Origin: Pseudomonadota bacterium
Lineage (GTDB): Bacteria > Pseudomonadota > Alphaproteobacteria > Rhizobiales > Hyphomicrobiaceae
Reading direction: 5' to 3'
Assembly (NCBI GenBank): GCA_023428365.1
Contig: JAEYYQ010000386.1
Coordinates: 1-12,032, forward strand
Length of the DNA stretch: 12,032 nucleotides
Below the pieces are notes generated by a model. The model was not told the origin of the DNA, made no database searches, and saw only the letters and a list, made by a program, of their open reading frames with translations. Every line of letters starts with the position of its first letter. Within the stretch, counting starts at the first letter, position 1. A program made the position numbers and the translations under genes. Positions 7,433 to 12,032 of this stretch are shown here, in pieces.

Positions 7433-7621
7433 ATGGTGAGAAGTGTATCGAGTGCACGGGCGGATATGCCCGTTTTCACATCTGAGAGCCGGCGACCGAT
7501 CCTCGCGACCACAGGCAATCAGCCTGCTCCGTTTGATGTCGCACCAAGGATCAAGCAGCGTCTGCATTCATCCTGTGCCCAGCCACAGATGATGCATCTG
7601 ATACCCAAGCAGTCTTCCTAA
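7433..7621 (+). CDS. Possible small protein of unknown function upstream of wecB
   Basis: This is a 62-residue ORF with ATG at 7433 and a strong ribosome site, GGGGGAG at 7422-7428, 4 nt before the start. The product is hydrophilic, with no signal peptide, membrane helix or recognised motif, and has a Gln/Ser/Pro-rich end. It ends 114 bp before the wecB start in a region that otherwise holds no gene. It could be a genuine small gene, a leader peptide, or a chance ORF. The ribosome site is the only positive evidence. Confidence 0.3.
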   Translation: MVRSVSSARADMPVFTSESRRPILATTGNQPAPFDVAPRIKQRLHSSCAQPQMMHLIPKQSS

Positions 7622-7724
7622 CAGCGACACTCATTCCAACTCACGTTGACACCTGTGTTTTGCGGATCGCCGCGCGTTAGCGGCGGCGCGCTACGCCCGC
7701 GTGCCGATGATCGCAATGAAATCC

Positions 7725-7729
7725 GGGAG
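7725..7729 (+). promoter_or_regulatory. Ribosome binding site deciding the wecB start
   Basis: GGGAG lies 6 nt before the ATG at 7736. It supports this start over the in-frame TTG at 7646, which would add thirty poorly conserved-looking residues. Confidence 0.65.
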
Positions 7730-7735
7730 TCGCAT

Positions 7736-8989
7736 ATGCCAATGGGAAAAACGGATCGCCAGCCCATGCCAAGAGCATCCTCCCATGCCGTGGCCATTCA
7801 GCAGGCCGGATGTCGGAACGCTCCAAACGCCAATGCGAAATACCGGATTGACTGCATAGTCGGCACACGGCCGAATTTCGTAAAGATCGCGCCGATCATG
7901 CGCGCCTTGAAGAGGCGCAGCCAGCTGAGCACCCGACTCATCCATACCGGTCAGCACTATGACGTCGCGATGAGCGGAGTGTTCTTCGAGGAACTCGCAA
8001 TCCCGCAACCGGATATGAACCTTGAGATCGGTCCTGGTACGCTCACGGAGCAAAGCGCGCAGATCATGCTGCGTCTTGAGTCGGCGTTTTCTGATCGGCG
8101 GCCAGATCTTGTTGTTGTCGTCGGCGACGTCAATTCGACCGCAGCAGCGACCTACGTCGCCTCGCAGTTGCGCATACCGATTGCCCATGTGGAAGCTGGT
8201 CTGCGAAGCTTCGACCTGGAAATGCCTGAGGAAATCAATCGCCTGCTCACAGACCGGCTGGCCGCTCTTTTGTTCACAACGGAATACGCGGCAACCACGA
8301 ACCTGATCAAGGAAGGCATCGCGAACGACCGGATCAAGTTTGTCGGCAATGTCATGATCGACACGCTTTATCATTGCCTTGGCCGCGCGGTCCCGGCTGA
8401 TCAGAGCTTCCGAACCATGGCAGCGGCAGAGAATTTCGTCGAAGCAACAGCGCGTGGGTTTGGACTGATCACCCTGCATCGCCCGTCCAATGTCGACAAC
8501 CCTGCTCGCCTCGCGCAGCATCTCCACGCCGCGAGGGAGATCGCGCAGAACGTTCCGCTGGTCTTTCCTCTGCACCCGCGAACCCGATCCAGAATCATCC
8601 AAGCTGGCCTAGATGATTTGCTGGTACACGAAGGAATTCTAACCACAGAGCCACTCGGTTATCTCAGCATGCTCGGGCTTATGCGTGAGGCGAAGTTCGT
8701 GATAACCGACAGCGGTGGTGTTCAAGAAGAAACCACAGCGCTCGGCGTCCCATGTCTTACGGTTCGCGCCTCGACCGAGCGTCCCGTTACGGTCACTTGC
8801 GGCACGAACACGCTCATACCAGCCGCATCAGCCGCATTGACGGCCGCAGTCGCAACGATCCTTAGAACGGGTGGCAAACGCGGTGATATCCCACCACTTT
8901 GGGATGGTTGCGCGGCAGAGCGCATTGCCGAGGAAATCGAAAGCTTCCTTTCCGGTAATGCCCCTGCATCAGTCGCCTGCGCGGCCTGA
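7736..8989 (+). CDS. wecB: UDP-N-acetylglucosamine 2-epimerase (non-hydrolysing)
   Basis: This 417-residue cytoplasmic GT-B-fold enzyme interconverts UDP-GlcNAc and UDP-ManNAc, or a related UDP-2-acetamido sugar, to supply a precursor for the polysaccharide. Family motifs are in order: VGTRPNFVKIAPI (42-54), HTGQHYD (70-76), GDVNS with D131, HVEAGLRSFD with E153, MPEEINR (163-169), TLHRPSNVD with H248, and DSGGVQEE near the UDP-binding site. They match the D, E, E and H catalytic positions known for WecB. About 35 polar residues precede the usual family start and look unstructured. ATG at 7736 follows a good GGGAG site. It heads a compact set with the glycosyltransferase 8 bp downstream. The HRPSNVD variant is common in O-antigen and exopolysaccharide loci, so the true substrate may be a modified UDP-HexNAc rather than UDP-GlcNAc. 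Confidence 0.94.
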   Translation: MPMGKTDRQPMPRASSHAVAIQQAGCRNAPNANAKYRIDCIVGTRPNFVKIAPIMRALKRRSQLSTRLIHTGQHYDVAMSGVFFEELAIPQPDMNLEIGPGTLTEQSAQIMLRLESAFSDRRPDLVVVVGDVNSTAAATYVASQLRIPIAHVEAGLRSFDLEMPEEINRLLTDRLAALLFTTEYAATTNLIKEGIANDRIKFVGNVMIDTLYHCLGRAVPADQSFRTMAAAENFVEATARGFGLITLHRPSNVDNPARLAQHLHAAREIAQNVPLVFPLHPRTRSRIIQAGLDDLLVHEGILTTEPLGYLSMLGLMREAKFVITDSGGVQEETTALGVPCLTVRASTERPVTVTCGTNTLIPAASAALTAAVATILRTGGKRGDIPPLWDGCAAERIAEEIESFLSGNAPASVACAA

Positions 8990-8997
8990 TCGCGGCC

Positions 8998-10263
8998 ATG
9001 CGGATCCTGGTCTTTTCTCACTATTATCCGCCGGAAGTGAACGCCCCGGCAGCGCGCATATCCCAGCATTGCAGGATCTGGGCGCGCGAGGGGCACGACG
9101 TCACGGTTGTCACGTGCGCCCCCAATCATCCGACGGGCAACGTTTATAGCGGTTATCGCAATCGTGCGGTGCAAAGCGAAATCGTCGATGGTGTGCGCGT
9201 CATCAGAGTCTGGACCTTTCTGGCGCAGAACCGCAACGTCGCAAGACTAAGCCTCAACTTCATCTCGTATATCATATCGGCAAGTCTTCTGCTGCCATGG
9301 CTCCCAAGGCCCGACATCATCATATCAACCTCTCCGCAGTTTTTCTGCGGCCTAGTGGGTGCCGTCGCGCGGCTGTTCAAGCGTGCGCCATGGGTGTTGG
9401 AAGTCCGCGACCTCTGGCCCGAAAGCATTCACGCTGTCGGAGCGATACGAAAGGGCTTCACCACACGCGCCCTGGAGTGGCTGGAGCGGTTCGCCTATCG
9501 GCGCGCCGATCGCATCGTAGCGGTGAGCAGCGCGTTTGTTCCACACATTGCGGAAAGGACGAATGACGCCTCCAAAATCGATGTCGTCACGAATGGCGTC
9601 GACTTGATCGCGTTTGATCCCGACAAATCTCTACCGGATGTCAAATCCACGCTCGGTTTGGCCGGCAAATTCGTCGCCGTCTACGCGGGCACGCTCGGCA
9701 TGGCGCATGGCGTCACCACGATTCTCGATGCGGCGGAGCGGTTGCGGCACGACCGGCGCATCGCGTTTCTTCTCGTCGGCGACGGCGCCGAGCGGGAGCA
9801 GATCGTGGCCGAACGCGAACGCCGCCAACTCGACAATGTCGTCGTGCTTGGTCAGCGGCCACGCGACGAGATTCCAGCCATCCTGAAAGCCTCAGACGTC
9901 GCTCTCGTTCTGCTTCGACGCTGCGAGGCCTTCACAAAGGTATTGCCGTCGAAAATGTTCGAGGCCATGGCGATGCGCCGCCCGATCATCCTGGGAGTAG
10001 AAGGAGAAGCGCGCTGTCTGCTGGAACGCGCTCAGGCCGGGATTGCAATCACACCTGAATGCGCCGAAGACCTGGCAGCCACCGTCCGTCAGCTCGCGAA
10101 TGACCATGCATTGGCGCAAAAACTGGGTGCCCAGGGTGCCGATTACGTGCGCGCCCATCACAATCGTGAACAACTGGCGCTACGGTATCTGCGACTGTTG
10201 AGCGGGATTGTTGCGCAGCCGAAATCAGCGCGTCCGTCCTTTCATCCCGTCATCTGGCGGTAG
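8998..10263 (+). CDS. GT4-family glycosyltransferase, WbuB/WcaI-like
   Basis: This 421-residue GT-B glycosyltransferase has an N-terminal domain starting MRILVFSHYYPPEVNAPAAR, the typical opening of WbuB/WcaI-like enzymes. Also typical are a conserved WVLEVRDLWPESIHAVG stretch near 130-146 and a C-terminal donor domain starting around VAVYAGTLGMAHG. The donor-binding retaining-GT4 motif is PSKMFEAMAMRRPIILGV (317-334), with Glu322 and Gly333 in the expected places. A short hydrophobic patch (ISASLLLPWL) in the N-terminal domain suggests association with the inner-membrane surface, where it would add a sugar to a lipid-linked intermediate. Donor and acceptor cannot be told from sequence; neighbouring wecB makes a HexNAc donor plausible. 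No clear ribosome site precedes the ATG, which is 8 bp after the wecB stop, so it probably relies on coupling. Confidence 0.93.
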   Translation: MRILVFSHYYPPEVNAPAARISQHCRIWAREGHDVTVVTCAPNHPTGNVYSGYRNRAVQSEIVDGVRVIRVWTFLAQNRNVARLSLNFISYIISASLLLPWLPRPDIIISTSPQFFCGLVGAVARLFKRAPWVLEVRDLWPESIHAVGAIRKGFTTRALEWLERFAYRRADRIVAVSSAFVPHIAERTNDASKIDVVTNGVDLIAFDPDKSLPDVKSTLGLAGKFVAVYAGTLGMAHGVTTILDAAERLRHDRRIAFLLVGDGAEREQIVAERERRQLDNVVVLGQRPRDEIPAILKASDVALVLLRRCEAFTKVLPSKMFEAMAMRRPIILGVEGEARCLLERAQAGIAITPECAEDLAATVRQLANDHALAQKLGAQGADYVRAHHNREQLALRYLRLLSGIVAQPKSARPSFHPVIWR

Positions 10264-10266
10264 CTT

Positions 10267-11964
10267 ATGATAGAGGCCCTCGCACGTCTGCAGCGTACGC
10301 TGGAATTTGGGAAGCATGTGCCGCTGCATAAGATCGCGCGGCGCTTCGAATTGACGATCCAACGCAGAATACGGGACCGCTGGCCCCTTAGAACAAACCA
10401 TCTGCCCGTTGCTCTCTCGCCCAATCCCGTACGCCCGCAGCCACTGTCTTCTTTTGTTTCCCCAACGCCTGCAATCGATACAGCCAAACGCCGCATCAGC
10501 CTGCTCGGGCGTTCTGTGCCGCTGCCTAGCTCACATCTCATCGATTGGGCGACCGACGTCACGCCACCTGACGCTCAGCTATGGCGCATGAAACTGCACG
10601 AGATGGCATATCTCGGCGAATGCTCAGATGAACTGTTCGCTGCACTCGTCGCCGACTGGATCGCACACAACCCGCCGACGCAGCGCGGGGCATGGAAGGA
10701 CGCTTGGAACAGCTTCACGGTTTCAATCCGTACCGTGGTCTGGATGCACGAACTTGCAAGGCGCATTGACCTCGATCGTGTGCTGGTGGCCCAAATCGAG
10801 GCGAGCCTTGCACAGCAGCTCCAGTTCCTGATGCGCAATCTCGAAAACGACATCGGCGGCAATCATCTCATCAAAAATATAAAAGCTTTGATCTGGGGAT
10901 CAGCATATTTTGAGGGAGACGATGCCAAGAGTTGGCGCAACACCGCCCTACACCTGTTGAAAACAGAGTTGCCCGTGCAGGTGTTGAGCGATGGGATGCA
11001 CTTCGAGCGTTCGCCGTCCTATCATTGTCAGGTCTTTGCTGATCTTCTCGAATGTCGTCACGTTTTGCGCGGCGATCCGTTCGGCGGGATGCTGGATGAT
11101 GCACTCCATCGCATGGCGCAAGCGACCGCCGACCTGATCCATCCGGACGGCGCGGTCGCGCAGTTCAACGACTCCGGCCTGACAATGGCCGCGCCGGCGT
11201 ATGCGTGTCTCGACGCCTACGAACGCCTTTTCAACACGCGTCCGCAACCGCGACACGTCTTCGCGTTTAAAGATGCGGGACTATTCGGCCTGCGTCGTCG
11301 CGATACGTATTTCGTAGCTGATTGCGGTCGGATTGCCCCTGACGATCTCCCGGCTCACGGCCATGGCGACATTCTGAGCTTCGAATGGTCCGTCGACGGA
11401 CAGCGCATCATCGTCGATCAGGGAGTCGGACAATACAGCCCCGGGCCACACCGCCAATTCGCGCGCTCCGCCGCGAGCCACAATACGCTGTGCTTCGCGG
11501 GCTCCGATCAGGCCGACTTCTTCAGCGCATTCCGCTGTGGACGCAGACCTGATGTGGAGGTTCGAATTTGGCAACCACGCGCTGACGGTTTCACGCTCGA
11601 AGGCGCGCACAACGGTTTCGCACACCTTCCCGGGTCGCCGATCCACGTCCGCCGCTTTGAGGCGGGCGCCAATGAGATTGTCATCGACGATCGCATCGAC
11701 GGTGAACCGCGGGAAGAAGCCACGATCGGCTTCTTACTGCATCCAAACGTCCGCGCGCAGGTAACGAGCGATCAAGCCATCCTCCGCTTTGGGCAACGCG
11801 CAGTTTCCATTTCCTCCTCTCAGCCGATGCGCTTGGAAAATGCCGTGTGGTGGCCAGATCTCGGCCACCAGTTTCCAACCACGCGACTTCGGATCGCGTT
11901 ACCTTCAAAAATTCGAAGCCTGCGGACAGTGCTACGGGTTCCCGATCCGGGGATGCGCGCATGA
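10267..11964 (+). CDS. Heparinase II/III-family protein (polysaccharide lyase-like)
   Basis: This 565-residue protein has the two-part heparinase II/III layout. An alpha-helical toroid (about 95-330) contains W147-NSF, GGNHLIKN (N199/H200) and SPSYH (Y252/H253). A beta-sandwich half carries HGHGD (364-368) and R400..SHNTL (404-408). These match the catalytic or metal-site positions known in heparinase II-type lyases, which cleave uronate-containing glycans by beta-elimination. The N-terminus (MIEALARLQRTLEFGKHVPL) shows no signal peptide or membrane segment, so the protein looks cytoplasmic or is exported by an unknown route. Its place between a glycosyltransferase and a sugar dehydrogenase suggests it edits or modifies a uronate-containing precursor or product; this is inference. 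It starts 3 bp after the glycosyltransferase stop and its TGA overlaps the next ATG (ATGA). Confidence 0.92.
   Translation: MIEALARLQRTLEFGKHVPLHKIARRFELTIQRRIRDRWPLRTNHLPVALSPNPVRPQPLSSFVSPTPAIDTAKRRISLLGRSVPLPSSHLIDWATDVTPPDAQLWRMKLHEMAYLGECSDELFAALVADWIAHNPPTQRGAWKDAWNSFTVSIRTVVWMHELARRIDLDRVLVAQIEASLAQQLQFLMRNLENDIGGNHLIKNIKALIWGSAYFEGDDAKSWRNTALHLLKTELPVQVLSDGMHFERSPSYHCQVFADLLECRHVLRGDPFGGMLDDALHRMAQATADLIHPDGAVAQFNDSGLTMAAPAYACLDAYERLFNTRPQPRHVFAFKDAGLFGLRRRDTYFVADCGRIAPDDLPAHGHGDILSFEWSVDGQRIIVDQGVGQYSPGPHRQFARSAASHNTLCFAGSDQADFFSAFRCGRRPDVEVRIWQPRADGFTLEGAHNGFAHLPGSPIHVRRFEAGANEIVIDDRIDGEPREEATIGFLLHPNVRAQVTSDQAILRFGQRAVSISSSQPMRLENAVWWPDLGHQFPTTRLRIALPSKIRSLRTVLRVPDPGMRA
11848..11870. 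repeat. Perfect 8-bp inverted repeat near the end of the heparinase-family gene
   Basis: TGGTGGCC and GGCCACCA flank a 7-nt spacer (AGATCTC), about 95 bp before the stop codon. It lies within coding sequence (VWWPDLGHQFP) and only GTTT follows, so an intrinsic terminator is unlikely. A stable mRNA hairpin is possible. Confidence 0.45.
11949..11953 (+). promoter_or_regulatory. Ribosome binding site of the right-edge oxidoreductase gene
   Basis: GGGGA lies inside the end of the heparinase-family gene, 7 nt before the ATG at 11961, and supports the ATGA-overlap start. Confidence 0.55.
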
Positions 11965-12032
11965 GGCAGGTTCGGCAGATCTATCGCACTGGGGCCTTGT
12001 CCGTTGCCGACGTCCCCGCGCCTCGGGCTGGC
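11961..12032 (+). CDS. Probable bi-domain oxidoreductase, N-terminal fragment
   Basis: Only 24 codons are in the window. The sequence MRQVRQIYRTGALSVADVPAP resembles the N-terminus of proteins that fuse a zinc-type alcohol dehydrogenase domain to a Gfo/Idh/MocA oxidoreductase domain (compare the family opening M.QV.Q...TG.L...DVPAP). These proteins are common in O-antigen and exopolysaccharide loci next to heparinase-family genes and are thought to oxidise or reduce sugar nucleotides. The ATG overlaps the previous stop as ATGA and has a GGGGA ribosome site, so it is very probably the next gene of the same transcript. The identification rests on a short stretch and needs the rest of the gene. 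Confidence 0.7.
   Translation, partial: MRQVRQIYRTGALSVADVPAPRAG

Larger units (their letters stand above)
7286..7735 (+). promoter_or_regulatory. Gap before the wecB gene, probable promoter/leader region
   Basis: These 450 bases separate the ligase from wecB. The first 100 are distinctly AT-rich (7286-7360), as expected for a promoter. A weak sigma70-like pair can be drawn as TTGCAC (7356-7361) and TTTACT (7379-7384) with 17-nt spacing, but it matches the consensus poorly. A perfect DnaA-box 9-mer lies between these elements at 7365-7373. A 62-codon ORF with a strong ribosome site follows at 7433. No intrinsic terminator is evident after the ligase gene. Confidence 0.45.

Noticed and set aside
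7646..7735. WecB extension starting at TTG 7646
   Set aside because: The ATG at 7736 has a GGGAG site at good spacing, and the extra thirty residues look like translated non-coding sequence.
7691..8602. 303-codon minus-strand ORF opposite wecB
   Set aside because: It lies antisense to a gene carrying every WecB motif and has no recognisable features of its own.
10870..10915. AT-rich patch with GATC repeats as an internal promoter
   Set aside because: It encodes the conserved stretch following the NH motif of the heparinase family, which explains the base composition.

Overview
The window is a surface-polysaccharide (exopolysaccharide or O-antigen-type) biosynthesis and export locus. The base composition is moderately GC-rich. 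Gene content and protein style (Wza-type lipoprotein, Wzz/BY-kinase fusion, small SH3/FecR-like secreted protein beside an O-antigen ligase) suggest a Gram-negative proteobacterium, most likely an alphaproteobacterium of the Hyphomicrobiales. That placement is inferred from gene style only; no rRNA or tRNA marker is present. I see no CRISPR array, insertion sequence, phage gene or tRNA.

Layout. Two gene groups diverge from a 362-bp intergenic region (5074-5435). The leftward group, in order of transcription, is a PHP-type tyrosine phosphatase (CpsB/YwqE family), a Wza-type outer-membrane export lipoprotein, a Wzz/BY-kinase fusion, and a membrane-anchored helical-repeat protein cut by the left window edge. 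Its genes are tightly packed: a 119-bp out-of-frame overlap between phosphatase and lipoprotein, a short gap, then a 1-bp TGATG overlap. This is the polymerisation/export control and secretion module.

The rightward group starts with a small secreted FecR/SH3-like protein whose stop codon overlaps the probable TTG start of an O-antigen-ligase/Wzy-type polytopic membrane protein. A 450-bp gap (7286-7735) follows; it holds a doubtful 62-codon ORF and likely a second promoter. The second cluster is then a non-hydrolysing UDP-GlcNAc 2-epimerase (WecB), a WbuB/WcaI-like GT4 glycosyltransferase, a heparinase II/III-family protein without a signal peptide, and the first 24 codons of a probable bi-domain (zinc-dehydrogenase plus Gfo/Idh/MocA) oxidoreductase. 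Gaps here are 8 and 3 bp, and the last junction is an ATGA overlap.

How they work together (inference). WecB and the oxidoreductase supply or modify sugar nucleotides. The GT4 enzyme adds a sugar to the lipid-linked repeat, and the ligase-family protein polymerises or ligates it. The Wzz/BY-kinase and its phosphatase control chain length and secretion, and the Wza-type lipoprotein forms the outer-membrane exit. The heparinase-family protein probably acts on a uronate-containing intermediate or product. Nothing here is clearly a wholly new system; the most distinctive points are the phosphatase/lipoprotein gene overlap, the signal-less heparinase-family protein, and the coupling of the small secreted protein to the ligase.
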